A stretch of DNA of 32,617 nt from Pavlovales sp. CCMP2436 (Eukaryota > Haptophyta > Pavlovophyceae > Pavlovales). The notes beneath the pieces are model-generated. The model ran no database searches and was not told the DNA's origin. It saw only the letters and a program-made list of their open reading frames with translations. Position numbers and translations under genes: made by a program. Every line of letters begins with the position of its first letter. The first letter of the stretch is position 1. Where the stretch lies: positions 118,400-151,016 of the forward strand of contig MU631373.1 of the NCBI GenBank assembly GCA_026770615.1, read 5' to 3'. Of this stretch, positions 9,825 to 18,342 are shown in pieces.

Positions 9825-9851
9825 TTCATTATCGTGCTTAAAGCCAATATA
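9825..9851. repeat. Left half of the composite dispersed repeat
   Basis: It is 27 bases identical to 4507-4533. Directly after it the viral-type coding sequence begins without a start codon. The matching right half lies about 16.9 kb away at 26733. Confidence 0.85.
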
Positions 9852-9853
9852 GT

Positions 9854-12157
9854 TCACGCAAATTCCTGGGCAACGAGGCCATCACGCCCCTCGGCACCGC
9901 CGTTAAGCTCGCGCGCCTTGGCAGCGGCGACGACGACTGGGGCGAGGCCGGCTCGGTCCTCGTCGTGGCCAGGGGCAAGGCGAAGGACCTCGCCAACGAG
10001 GAGGCCGAGGCGCGCGGCGAGGACTTCCTCGACGACGGCGAACGAAGCGAGCACAGGCTCGTGGTCATCGTCAAGTACAGGAACGCGCACCCCACGCAGC
10101 TCACGCCGATGGCAAAGTTTGGGGAGAAGATCGTGCGCGACACCGAGGCGCCCAGCACGCTGTGCCTCTACCGGTACAACCACCCCCGCGCGAACAGCAA
10201 CCTGTGCTTCGAGTGCGGCCTCACGCTCCGCTCGACCGAGCTGCAGCTCCTCGACGACTACGACGTCACCAAGGCGAAGCATTTGCCGCCGGCCGACCGC
10301 TTGCCCGCGCGCCGGCGCACGTTCGAGTCGCGCGCCCGGACCCGCGCCCGGACCCGCACGGAGATGAACGCGCGCTTCATGCGCGAGCTCGGCTGGACGG
10401 ACGAGCGCCTCGGGGAGGAGGAGGCGGAGCTGCGCCGGCAGATCGCGCCCCCCGAAGCGGGCGCGTACAGCCGCGCACACAACAACGCGGTGCGCCACTC
10501 CGAGCAGACCGAGGCCACCTTTGACCCCTCGTACCAAGGACTCGACCCGCGCGCCCTCCTGCGCAACGGCCAGATCGACGACGCGCAGTACATGGAGCTC
10601 GCCCGCGGCCCGCGTCGAGCGCCCGGTGCGCCACTGCCCAAGACCGTGATCGACGTGACCATCGGCGACCTGCGCACCGGGCTGATCAACCCGGTGGCCT
10701 CCAAGGAGATCGCGCTCGAGAAGCACCGCGCGGTCGCGGCGCAGGCACTGGCGCTGCTCAACAGGCAGCCGGCCGGCCCGCTCTCCTTCGAGCTCGCCGC
10801 GGCGCTCGAGCAGCTGGCTGCCTCGCAGAACCAGCGCGCCGAGCAGCTCGAGCACCCGGAGGCGTCGCAGCTGGACCTCGACGAGGACCCCGGCTACGAG
10901 TTCCTGCGCGTCGTGCGCCACGAGAAGAAGGAGTGGCACCCGGGCTTCGAGGTCTCGCCAGCCCGCAAGAGGGAGACCGCCATGCAGGGCCGCAGCGTGC
11001 AGCAGAGCAAGTTCCTCATCACGCTCGTCCTGCACCGCCGCACCACGTGGGACGAGGCGCACAACGCGCACGTGATGCAGCAGATGGCCGGCGCGTGCAC
11101 GGCGCTGTTGAGCGACGCCGGCCGCGAGCACCTGCAGCGGGTCCTGCGCTTCGGCTTCATCTGGAGCGGGGTTGAGAAGGGCTGGCAGACCTGGACGCCG
11201 AAGAAGGCGGGCGCCTCGACGACCGGCGTGGGCCACTACGTGATTACCGTGCCCACGCGCACCCGCGCCGACTACCTCGAGGCGCTCGAGATGGACGACG
11301 ACCGGGAAGCGGACGTCAAGCTCTTCTGGAACGAGAAGGAGGACGCGCCCTACAAGCTGAAGGACCTGAAAGAGGGCAACGAGCAGCACCCGTACGCCAA
11401 GGCCGTCCCGGGCGACATCTTCTTGCCCGACGAGTACGCGACCGACCTCTTCGACGATGTTGTCAAGTCGATCAACTCGCAGGTGGGCATCGAGGTGGGC
11501 CCCAAGGCGTGCCTCTTCCACTTCCACATGCTACTCGACGTCAAGCACGTCTCCAAGGTGGCGATCGACCAGCGCGCCTTCCTCGGCTACTTCCTCGGCT
11601 GCTGGCAGGGGCGGCTCTTCCAGGCGACCCCCGGGCGGGAGGGGGCCTACTACATCCGCGACCAGTCGGGCTACGACTTCGTGCAGGCCTGGGAGCGGCC
11701 CTACCTCGACATCCGGCTCATGGCGGAGGACTCGGCCAACATCGTGACGGAGGCCTACGTCAAGAAGCAGGCGATCGGCTTCATGAACGCGGCGAGGCGC
11801 GCCGAGGCGAGCCACAAGCCCGCGCTCATCTCGCACGGGCGCGCGACGCTCACGCAGCCGCAGCTCCCCTCGGCGATCGGCGGACCCGCGCAGGACCGCC
11901 TGCCTTCGGTCCGGCGGCGCGACGAGCTCTACCACCAGCCGGCGGGGACACCCATCTCGAGCCGGACCCACGTGTGGAGCGCGATCACCGGCACGCTCAC
12001 GAGCGCGGCGCCAACGCAGACCGCGCTCACGCCCTACGAGCAGGCCAACCTGGCCCTGCGGGCAGCAAACAATGCGACGATGCGCCGGCTCGGGCTGGGG
12101 CCCGGCGCCTCGAGGCGCATGCTACGCGACGACCCAGAAGAAGAAGAAGAGGACTAA
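9854..12157 (+). CDS. Large protein of the viral element, 5'-truncated; possible HUH-type replication domain
   Basis: The frame is open from just after an in-frame TAA at about 9839 to TAA 12155. It has no ATG before residue ~60, and coding character (FLGNEAITPLG, GDDDWGEAGSVLVV) starts right at the repeat border, so the true N-terminus is missing. A CxxC...-type cluster (LCFECG) lies near 10203. In the C-terminal half I see, in order, a hydrophobic strand KFLITLVL (about 11010), HFH in LFHFHMLL (about 11518-11535), and YVKK (about 11757). This is the order of HUH endonuclease motifs I, II and III, but the gap between I and II is much longer than usual. The very C-terminus is acidic (EEEEED). 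I do not recognise the family with certainty, and the replication role is a guess. Confidence 0.6.
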   Translation, partial: SRKFLGNEAITPLGTAVKLARLGSGDDDWGEAGSVLVVARGKAKDLANEEAEARGEDFLDDGERSEHRLVVIVKYRNAHPTQLTPMAKFGEKIVRDTEAPSTLCLYRYNHPRANSNLCFECGLTLRSTELQLLDDYDVTKAKHLPPADRLPARRRTFESRARTRARTRTEMNARFMRELGWTDERLGEEEAELRRQIAPPEAGAYSRAHNNAVRHSEQTEATFDPSYQGLDPRALLRNGQIDDAQYMELARGPRRAPGAPLPKTVIDVTIGDLRTGLINPVASKEIALEKHRAVAAQALALLNRQPAGPLSFELAAALEQLAASQNQRAEQLEHPEASQLDLDEDPGYEFLRVVRHEKKEWHPGFEVSPARKRETAMQGRSVQQSKFLITLVLHRRTTWDEAHNAHVMQQMAGACTALLSDAGREHLQRVLRFGFIWSGVEKGWQTWTPKKAGASTTGVGHYVITVPTRTRADYLEALEMDDDREADVKLFWNEKEDAPYKLKDLKEGNEQHPYAKAVPGDIFLPDEYATDLFDDVVKSINSQVGIEVGPKACLFHFHMLLDVKHVSKVAIDQRAFLGYFLGCWQGRLFQATPGREGAYYIRDQSGYDFVQAWERPYLDIRLMAEDSANIVTEAYVKKQAIGFMNAARRAEASHKPALISHGRATLTQPQLPSAIGGPAQDRLPSVRRRDELYHQPAGTPISSRTHVWSAITGTLTSAAPTQTALTPYEQANLALRAANNATMRRLGLGPGASRRMLRDDPEEEEED

Positions 12158-12196
12158 CTTTTACTTTTTGGTACTTAATCATTTATCGGCTCAAGC

Positions 12197-12721
12197 TCAT
12201 TCAGCGCCGTCCATCTCGTCGAGCGTCACCGCCGCCGTCAGGCCCACGGCCGAGGTGACCGCCACAGTCGCCACGGCGCGGCGCACGAGCGGCGCCTCGG
12301 ACAGCGCGGTCCACGTGACGTACACCGCGCCTACCGTGACCACCACGCCCGCCGCCGCCGCGAGCCCCGCCTGCAGCGAGCCAGTCGCGCCCGAGAGCAG
12401 CTGCCCGGGCCCCTCCAGGATGGGCAGGTCCAGCCCCTTCAGGTCGCTGATCGCCGTCCGCAGCTGCGACCCGCCGAGCAGCAGGACCGCGCCGCCGCCG
12501 ACCATCAGCCCGACCGCCGCCGTCTTCGCGCCGAGCACCGCCTTCCCGCCCGTGCTCGCGCCCAGCGTCTCGAGCGCGCTCGGCGGCGTCGTCTTCAGTA
12601 CCGCGGGGGGGTTAAGCGTCTGCAGCGCCTTGTTCGGCAGTTACGTCGGGACGTTCCGCACCGCCTTGATCACCAGGTTGGGCGGCGGAACCAGCTTGGG
12701 GAGCGCAGAGAAGAATCCCAT
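12197..12721 (-). pseudogene. Membrane protein of the viral element, interrupted by one TAA
   Basis: From ATG 12721 the frame runs 174 codons to TGA 12197, with one in-frame TAA at 12641-12643 (codon 27). Reading on both sides is consistent: a Pro-rich N-terminal third, then two long hydrophobic segments (around AAVGLMVGGGAVLLL and AGLAAAAGVVVTVGAVYV), and an acidic end. It sits between the large plus-strand gene (convergent) and the YqaJ gene (same strand, 32 bases upstream). A small two-helix membrane protein would fit a virion or lysis role in PLV-type elements, but nothing here names it. The single stop makes it a recent pseudogene. Confidence 0.6.
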
Positions 12722-12753
12722 GAGGCTCTTCGTTGGCGCGCCCGATTTTTTTT

Positions 12754-13485
12754 TTATTCAGGGTCGGGGTCCCGCCTCAAGGTGTACCCCAGGATGTCGG
12801 GCCGCTCGATCATCACCGGCTCGGGCAGCTCGAGCAGCGTCGCATCCGCCTCGATCCACTCGCAGACCAGCGGGAGCAGCTCCTTGCTCGGGTTCGGCGG
12901 CTTCACCCCGCTCGCGACGCTGCCGAAGAAGTTGGCGTAGTAGTTGCACAGGTGCCCAAACGCCAGCGCGTTCCTGCGGATGCGCCAACACTTGATCTCT
13001 TCAGGCGTCCAGACGAACAGGTCGGCCCACTCGCGCCCGGTGATCTCCATCAGCGCGTTCATCTGCAGGTAGTAGTAGGGCGACACCTCGGCGTAGACCT
13101 TGCGCGAGTAGGGGCACTTGATCTCGAGGATGCCGTCGCTGCCGATCAGGCCGTCGGGGGAGCCGCCCATCAAGTCGAGGTCGGAATGCGTCCAGAAGCC
13201 CGTAACCTCCACGTGCCTGCCCGTGGCGCTCACGTACTCGAGCACACCGCACGGCTCCTTGTTCGTCCCCCAGGAGAGCGCCGGGTTGCTCTTGCTCTTC
13301 TTGGGCGCGGGCGCGTCCACTGCGCTCATCGCATCCGGGTCCGGCGGCGGGTGCTGGTCGAGCGTCAGTTGCGCGGCGAGCGCCTGCGGGCTGCCCCACG
13401 GTGTCAGGCCCACCGTCTGGCCCAGGTTCGAGGCCGTGAGCTTGCCGCGCCGCTGCCGGAACCAGTGCTCCGTCCGCTGCATCAT
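12754..13485 (-). CDS. YqaJ-like viral exonuclease/recombinase
   Basis: It has 243 residues from ATG 13485. The PD-(D/E)XK nuclease landmarks of the YqaJ/lambda-exonuclease family are present: RRGKLTASN (12-20), SPDG (109-112, Asp111), LEIKCP (120-125, Glu121/Lys123) and the Gln of YYYLQMNALM (Gln141). Such enzymes resect double-stranded DNA ends to allow single-strand annealing, and they are common in PLVs, giant algal viruses and phages. Length is normal and no stop interrupts it. A GTG 15 bases upstream also opens the frame, but ATG is preferred in a eukaryote. It is the second gene of a leftward group. Confidence 0.88.
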   Translation of the reverse strand: MMQRTEHWFRQRRGKLTASNLGQTVGLTPWGSPQALAAQLTLDQHPPPDPDAMSAVDAPAPKKSKSNPALSWGTNKEPCGVLEYVSATGRHVEVTGFWTHSDLDLMGGSPDGLIGSDGILEIKCPYSRKVYAEVSPYYYLQMNALMEITGREWADLFVWTPEEIKCWRIRRNALAFGHLCNYYANFFGSVASGVKPPNPSKELLPLVCEWIEADATLLELPEPVMIERPDILGYTLRRDPDPE

Positions 13486-13573
13486 GCTTCGAGCTCGCAC
13501 ACTGCACGGCCCGAAAAAAAAAGCGACGGCACTCGACAGGGCTTAGAGGCTCGATACTCGGGCTTAGTTAGAG

Positions 13574-14197
13574 TTAGAGGCCCTCGCCCAACTTGGCGAG
13601 GGCGGGGTCGATCCCCTGCAGCAGGTTCACTTGGCCCGTATTCGCCAGGTGCACCGTGGTCACCGTCGTCACGATCAGCATCAGGATGCGCATCTCCACG
13701 CTCGCCGAGATGTTCAGGTTGTGCTTGATCATCAGCTCGTCCAGCAGCGGCTCGAAGGTCTTGAGCGAGGCCTGTGTCGTCTGCCCCAGGCCCTTGACCT
13801 GCAGCTTGAGCGGGTTGTAGACCTGCAGCCCGTACTCGATGCCGTACATCGTGCCCAAGAAGGCCAGATTCGCGGGCTTGAGCGAGCCCGCCGGCCCCGT
13901 GTCCTCGCGCCCCAGCTGCGCCTCGAGATAGTGCACCTCGTCCATCAGCTCGATCAGGCTCGACTTGATCGAGAGCGCGCCGTTTCGCTGCTTCAGCTTC
14001 GGGAAGCGCTCGCGGTACTTGCCGATCCGGTCGAGCAGCGCCTGCCGCTCCTCGAACTCCGCCGCCTCGCGCTCGGCCGCCGTCTCCACGCGCGCCTTCG
14101 GGGCCGGCAACGGGGGCAGCGGCGGAGGCGGCGCGGCCACCTTCGCCTTCGCCTTCGGCAGCGGCGGCTCGGCCATGCGCTCCGCCGCCTTCTGCAT
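13574..14197 (-). CDS. Conserved virus-type protein with Pro/Ala-rich N-terminus (unknown function)
   Basis: It has 207 residues. Residues 10-35 are Pro/Lys/Ala-rich. Then comes LLDRIGKYRERFPKLK (54-69), a DEVHYLEAQLG segment (86-96), 'YGIEYGLQVYNPL' (118-130) and a hydrophobic stretch around MLIVTTVTTVHLANTG (173-188) that could be a membrane helix. From memory this order (RY..FP.LK, then DELHYIE-like, then a C-terminal hydrophobic segment) resembles an uncharacterised family in algal large DNA viruses and PLVs. I cannot verify that here. The ATG follows directly after the TAG of the upstream gene (TAGATG), which suggests one leftward transcription unit. Confidence 0.75.
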   Translation of the reverse strand: MQKAAERMAEPPLPKAKAKVAAPPPPLPPLPAPKARVETAAEREAAEFEERQALLDRIGKYRERFPKLKQRNGALSIKSSLIELMDEVHYLEAQLGREDTGPAGSLKPANLAFLGTMYGIEYGLQVYNPLKLQVKGLGQTTQASLKTFEPLLDELMIKHNLNISASVEMRILMLIVTTVTTVHLANTGQVNLLQGIDPALAKLGEGL

Positions 14198-14749
14198 CTA
14201 CATGCGCTCGCCCACCCCCTGCACCGAGACGTTCACCACATCCGTCGGGTCGCTGAAGGTCATGGCACGGCCGAAGGCGCTCTGACACGAGCACGCGAAA
14301 GTTTCCGCCTGCGCGGCCCACCGCCGCACCCAGCCCCAGCCGCCGTGCGCGCTGCGCGATCTGGCCGGCGGCGGTGGCGCCAGGCCGTTATCTGCCGCGG
14401 CGACCGGCGGCCCCACAGCCGGCCCCACAGCCACAACCGGCCCCACAGCCTTATCTGGTCCCAACGCGGCGCAGAAGAGGCGCAGGTACGCCAGCACCTT
14501 CGCGTCGTCGCGCGACTTTTGCGCAAGCGCCAAGAGCCGCGGGTCCGTCAGCAGCGCGAGCATCTGCTCAACGTTGCCCTCGTCGACCAGGGCGCGGTGC
14601 GGCAAGAAGTACTTGACGAGCAGCATGCGGGCCACCGGCAGCGGCATCGCACCGAGCGCGTCGGTCATCGGGTCGCCGCCGTGCGCCTCGCGCATGTGCA
14701 GGGCGAGGTTGGCGATCTTCTGGCCGAGGAAGGCATCGCGCGAAGCCAT
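14198..14749 (-). CDS. Small alpha-helical protein of the viral element, unknown function
   Basis: It has 183 residues from ATG 14749. That start is chosen because coding character begins at MASRDAFLGQKIANLALHM, while the frame upstream is composition-driven. The N-terminal half looks helical (VARMLLVKYFLPHRALVD, VEQMLALLTDPRLLALAQK). The middle has a VGP-rich low-complexity linker. The end resumes as an ordinary protein, finishing ...SVQGVGERM. It is divergent from the 63-residue plus-strand gene with 57 bases between start codons, and directly abuts the next gene downstream. No family recognised. Confidence 0.65.
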   Translation of the reverse strand: MASRDAFLGQKIANLALHMREAHGGDPMTDALGAMPLPVARMLLVKYFLPHRALVDEGNVEQMLALLTDPRLLALAQKSRDDAKVLAYLRLFCAALGPDKAVGPVVAVGPAVGPPVAAADNGLAPPPPARSRSAHGGWGWVRRWAAQAETFACSCQSAFGRAMTFSDPTDVVNVSVQGVGERM

Positions 14750-14806
14750 CCTCTCGCTCTCTCGCGAGCTCGGCTCGTAATATTCTGCGCCCACAGCTAG
14801 CAGACA
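14750..14806. promoter_or_regulatory. Divergent intergenic region, probable bidirectional promoter
   Basis: Fifty-seven bases separate two divergent starts. It contains a 'ctctcgctctctcgcgagctcg' stretch with a small palindrome (tcgcga) and a 'taatattc' AT element about 30 bases before the plus-strand ATG. The regulatory role is inferred from position only. Confidence 0.35.
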
Positions 14807-14998
14807 ATGGAGATTACCAACGCAGCCACTGTCGCCGACGCCGAGCAGCTGCGTGCGAAGATGCGGCCGGTCAAAGTGCGCGACTACATGTACAGCCGCA
14901 AGGGCGCGCCGCCCATCATGGTGAAGGCGCACCAGCGCGGCCTCCCGAACTCGAAGGTGGCCGAGGTGACGCCCACTGGCGCCGTCGTCGGGGCCTAG
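14807..14998 (+). CDS. 63-residue basic protein, unknown function
   Basis: The ATG at 14807 gives a 63-residue, Lys/Arg-rich product (PVKVRDYMYSRKG, VKAHQRGLPNSKV). It is the only plus-strand gene inside the leftward block. Its stop overlaps the stop of the convergent ATPase gene within a single CTAG. Size and basic charge would suit a nucleic-acid-binding or core protein, but that is speculation. Confidence 0.55.
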   Translation: MEITNAATVADAEQLRAKMRPVKVRDYMYSRKGAPPIMVKAHQRGLPNSKVAEVTPTGAVVGA

Positions 14999-15870
14999 CC
15001 GCAGTGCCGCCGCTGCTGCTGCTGCTGGTGGTGGCTGTCTTTTATCTGCAGGTTTAAGTACTCGAGCTGCATCGAATCGATCGGCAGGTCGTAGTTTTGC
15101 GCGGGCACCGTGTTTGACCCGTTCAAGCTCGCCCAGTAGTCGTCGTCACCGAGCAAGAACTCGCCCGGGTCCGAAGCCTTGAACCACTTGAGCACCTCCC
15201 ACGGCTTGGACGTCGGGTCGCTCGTGTCCACGATGAGCAACTCGTTATCTTGCGAGTACGCATCCATCAAAGTAAAGTAGGCATCCTTCGTCATGAAGTC
15301 CGCAAAGTCGCGCCACGGCGCCTCTCGCTGGCCCTCCTGCTTGTTGTGTAGAATCAGCACGTAGTCCGCGTTCGAGCGCAGCGTCGGCGTGATTGCCTTG
15401 GCGTACTGCGTCGTAATCATCGTGAAGAGCTTGTAGTGCCGGCCCGCGACGAAGAGCTCGGCGATGGCCGCGTCGTAGCGGATGCGCTTGTCGCTGATGA
15501 CGTCGTCGAGGATGATGAAGAAGCGCGCCTTCTTCTCGCGCTCCTCCTCCGTCAGGCGCGGGTCGTTCAGGATGGACTTCTGCCGGTCGAAAATGGCGTG
15601 CAGGATCCCGGGCTCGAACTTGCTGAAGATGTACTTGGAGGGCATGTACTGCCGCCAGTACTTGTTGAGCTCGTCGGTCTGCGAGATGCAGATGCCCGCC
15701 GGGAAGTGCTCGGCCAGCGAGTGCAGGATGTGGCGGAAGGCGAAGCTCTTGCCGGTGCGCCGCTTGCCGATCGCGACCACCGTGCCGTCGAGCTTGGTGG
15801 TGGCCGGGTCCCACTGCGCGAGCCGCGGAATGTTCACCTCCTCGTACTTGTCCGAGTTGAGCATCGGCAT
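14995..15870 (-). CDS. A32-like FtsK/HerA packaging ATPase
   Basis: ATG 15870 (MPMLNSDKYEEVNIP) gives 291 residues; a GTG five codons upstream also opens the frame. A Walker A motif, GKRRTGKS, sits near the N-terminus, preceded by VVAI. The Walker B strand is FFIILDDV about 80 residues later. 'TMITTQYAKAITPTLRSNADYVLIL' has the Gln/Arg arrangement of sensor and arginine-finger regions in this family. The C-terminus is Gln/His-rich. These ATPases translocate viral DNA into the capsid and are core genes of PLVs, virophages and nucleocytoplasmic large DNA viruses. Its length is typical and it is uninterrupted. Its presence is the strongest argument that the 9.85-22.6 kb block is viral. Confidence 0.9.
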   Translation of the reverse strand: MPMLNSDKYEEVNIPRLAQWDPATTKLDGTVVAIGKRRTGKSFAFRHILHSLAEHFPAGICISQTDELNKYWRQYMPSKYIFSKFEPGILHAIFDRQKSILNDPRLTEEEREKKARFFIILDDVISDKRIRYDAAIAELFVAGRHYKLFTMITTQYAKAITPTLRSNADYVLILHNKQEGQREAPWRDFADFMTKDAYFTLMDAYSQDNELLIVDTSDPTSKPWEVLKWFKASDPGEFLLGDDDYWASLNGSNTVPAQNYDLPIDSMQLEYLNLQIKDSHHQQQQQRRHCG

Positions 15871-16333
15871 GCGCTTCTTTTTCACGTCGCCCTGCGCGGC
15901 GTTCGAGGTCCACTGCCCCTCGAGGCTGCTGCGCCGTCGCCGGGCTGCGCCATCTCGTCCTTTATTGCCTCAAGGCTCCGAATTTAAACACTCAAGTTCG
16001 CATTCAAGTTCGTTGCCCTGCGTTTAGCGCGCTTTGCTTGTTCGTCATCATCATCTTTGTCCAGGTCCTGTGCTACCGCAATATCCCGCGCACGCTTGTT
16101 TATGACGTTGGCCTGCTTCGTGTCAGGCTACGGATCCAGCGTGGTGCTGGTCTGGCCGCAGACACTGACTGGACTATCAGTGGTTGATAACCAGTCCGGG
16201 CGCAGAGCCGGATTCAGACTGTTACGTCGGGATTTTGGGGCTGCTGCCTTCAGCTTTCTTCCTGTAAATGTAGGATGTTAGACTTACTTCGACCTGCTTC
16301 CCGAGGCTCGGGATCCGACTAGCGCTGCAAGGA
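15871..16333. other. Decayed region between the ATPase and the coiled-coil pseudogene
   Basis: No intact gene. On the minus strand a frame ending at 15984-15986 reads 'VINKRARDIAVAQDLDKD' followed by an acidic-basic tail, but it is cut by a TAG at about 16133. It may be the C-terminal remnant of the coiled-coil gene, or of another viral gene. An imperfect 'actgg ... ccagt' inverted repeat lies near 16167-16197. Confidence 0.4.
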
Positions 16334-17938
16334 CTAGTCGAGAGAAGGACCAGATCGGCGAACCCAACACTTCGCATACTGACGCTCGGCGAAGATGTAT
16401 ACAGTTTGCAATTCAGCATCGGTTGTAGCCCGTGCTGCTCTCTCAGCCAACCGCAATGCGGCGTTTTTATCTTTACCGGTGGGATCATCCTCGTTTGCGT
16501 TCCCCGCCGCTTGCATTGCTTTATCGATTACGACAAGTCTTCTCACCTCGAAACTTTCCGCCTTTCAGCGTACATGATTTTCGTCTGCAGCATGCTTTCC
16601 TAACTGCAATAAGTTCTCTGCGAGCAAGGCGCGCAACTCCTCGTTTCCCGCCTCACCTGCTTCTTGAATTAATTGGACCAATCGCAACTGCACAGTAGGT
16701 GGAGCAGGTGGAGCAGGTGCTCGGAGGTGAAGCGGTCGGCGGCTAGGCCCGGCCGCTCCAATAGGCAATTCGTCATCTTCTATCTCCATAGTCAGATCCA
16801 CTTGATTCGGATCCAGCGGCGCAGGCTGCTTCGTGTTCTGCTTGACTTCCGGCTTGACTACCGGCTTGGCTTCCGGCTGTTGGATTTGGTTCGCTCTTAT
16901 CCGCTCCAATTCTTCTCGCGCTTCTCGCTGCCAAGCTATCTACTTTTGCAGTTCTACCTTCCGCTGTAACAGACCTGCTGCTATGTTCTGTAGTTTAACC
17001 ATATTTGCCTTATTTTCCATATTTTTCTGCTCCATTTGTAATGCGTTATACTCGTCTTGCTCTTGTATGAGTTTGGCCTGCGCCGCTTCGAGCTCTTGTT
17101 GTTGACGCTGCTGTACAGCTCCTGCTTGTAAAAGTTGCTTTTCTAAAATCGCCCGGTTTCGCTCTAGAGTTGCATTACTTTCCTGCTGTCGAGCCAATAA
17201 CTCGGCCTGCATATGCTCACGAATAGCTTTTTGTCGCGCTGCTGCCTCATTGAACAGTTGCTGTTGCTGCTGCAGATATAGCGCGGCTGCTTGCGCCTCC
17301 GCCTGCAACTGCTGATATGCCGCTGCATTTCGATCTATCGTGCAAATCTGCACTTGCTGCATCATTCGCGGCTTGCTCGATCTGCGCTCGAAGTTCGGCC
17401 TCCTCCTGGAGCAAACGCACTTGCTGAGCCGCCGTTTGCGCATCCTGCTGTGCTTGATTGCTCTGAAATTAAGCTATATCCCTCTTTATTCTTGCATCGC
17501 TAGCTAACTGCTGATCTATACGCTCCTTCTCCTCACGTTCGGACGCTGCTTGCACATCGTTTTCATATTGCATTCTCGCTATGACATCACTTGCGTCACG
17601 CAAGGAGTTCTGCTCCATCTCGTCCGCCTCAATCTCCGCATCTTCCTCCGCCTTAATCTCCGCCTCTCCGTCCGCCTCAATGGGCTCTGGCTCCGGTGTA
17701 CCAGGTTCAAACATAGATTCTTCAAATGGAACATAGTCCCAGTCTGATGGGACTGATGGGGGCGACGGGGGGAATTGTTAGTGTTGTCCTCAGCCATTGC
17801 CTCAGGCTCGTCATCTGGCTCAGGCTCGTCTGACATTGGTTCAGGCACCAATACTTCAGGCTGCTGCGAATCAAAAAAGCGCGGTCGTGAGCCCCTCGAC
17901 TGAAAAAAGCACGGTGGTGGCTCTGGTGGCTGCGCTGG
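16334..17938 (-). pseudogene. Decayed Gln/Ala-rich coiled-coil protein of the viral element
   Basis: A single protein theme is spread over several open pieces: acidic/Pro-rich 'PEPMSDEPEPDDEPEA' (near 17840); an acidic stretch with 'EPGTPEPEPIEADGEAE' (near 17700); a long coiled coil rich in Q, A and E (about 17640-16920); a Pro-rich linker (about 16860-16730); and a helical end, RLAERAARATTDAELQ. The pieces are separated by a frameshift at the C-run near 17770, TAA at 17469, a frameshift near 17345, TAG at 16940 and TGA at 16565. All the in-frame stops are flanked by matching protein character. It may be a structural or scaffold-like protein; no family recognised. Five separate lesions mean the gene is dead. 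Confidence 0.7.
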
Positions 17939-17959
17939 CTAAAAAGCGCGCGGTGGCGG

Positions 17960-18270
17960 CTTCGGCCCATCCCCCCCGCCTCCGCCGCCTCCGCCGCCTC
18001 CGCCACCTCCGCCGCCGCCTCCGCCGCCGCCGCCGCCTCCGCCGCCTCCGCCACTTCTGTGTCGCGGCTTCAAATTGGACCTCCGCCGCCTCCGCCACCT
18101 CCGCCGCCGCCGCCTCCGCCGCCGCCGCCTCCGCCGCCTCCGCCACCTCTGTGTCGCGGCTTCATGTTGGACCTCCGCCGCCTCCGCCGCCTTCGCCGCC
18201 GCCGCCTCCGCCTCCGCCGCCTCCGCCGCCTCCGCCGCCTCCGCCACCTCTGTGTCGCGGCTTCAAGTTG
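17960..18270 (-). repeat. Gly-rich ~99-bp tandem repeat, about three units
   Basis: On the minus strand the units read SN(L/M)KPRHRG followed by ~22-28 glycines. The 'ctgtgtcgcggcttca' word recurs near 18057, 18156 and 18250. On the plus strand the same DNA is a (CCGCCTCCG)n array. The unit length keeps frame. It precedes the acidic/coiled-coil pseudogene in the same direction and may have been its N-terminal domain, ending at a TAG (17939). The Pro-, Arg- and Ala-rich frames of this segment are artefacts of composition. Confidence 0.7.
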
Positions 18271-18342
18271 GAATCCCAATTCGATCTTTCTTCTCCATAG
18301 CGTAGTTCTGAATTCCAGTCTACGAGTGAATTAAAGTCGCGG

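Noticed and set aside
9420..9852. Terminal inverted repeat of the transposase-like gene
   Set aside because: No segment here matches the inverse of the 5311-5664 flank by eye; the hairpins are local.
9854..11527. Long minus-strand frame (557 codons) opposite the large viral gene
   Set aside because: It is the shadow of a GC-rich plus-strand gene. Its composition (Arg/Leu/Val/Glu) mirrors codon bias and no domain is visible.
16262..16287. A 26-base GTAAGT...CTAAC...ACAG segment on the minus strand resembling a minute intron
   Set aside because: It lies in a heavily decayed viral region, removal does not restore a good frame, and other introns in the window are at least about three times longer. 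Left as coincidence.
17870..18330. Pro-, Arg- and Ala-rich frames on both strands of the CCG-rich tract
   Set aside because: Only the minus-strand Gly/SNLKPRHRG frame shows a conserved non-repetitive linker and continuity with the downstream pseudogene; the others reflect composition.
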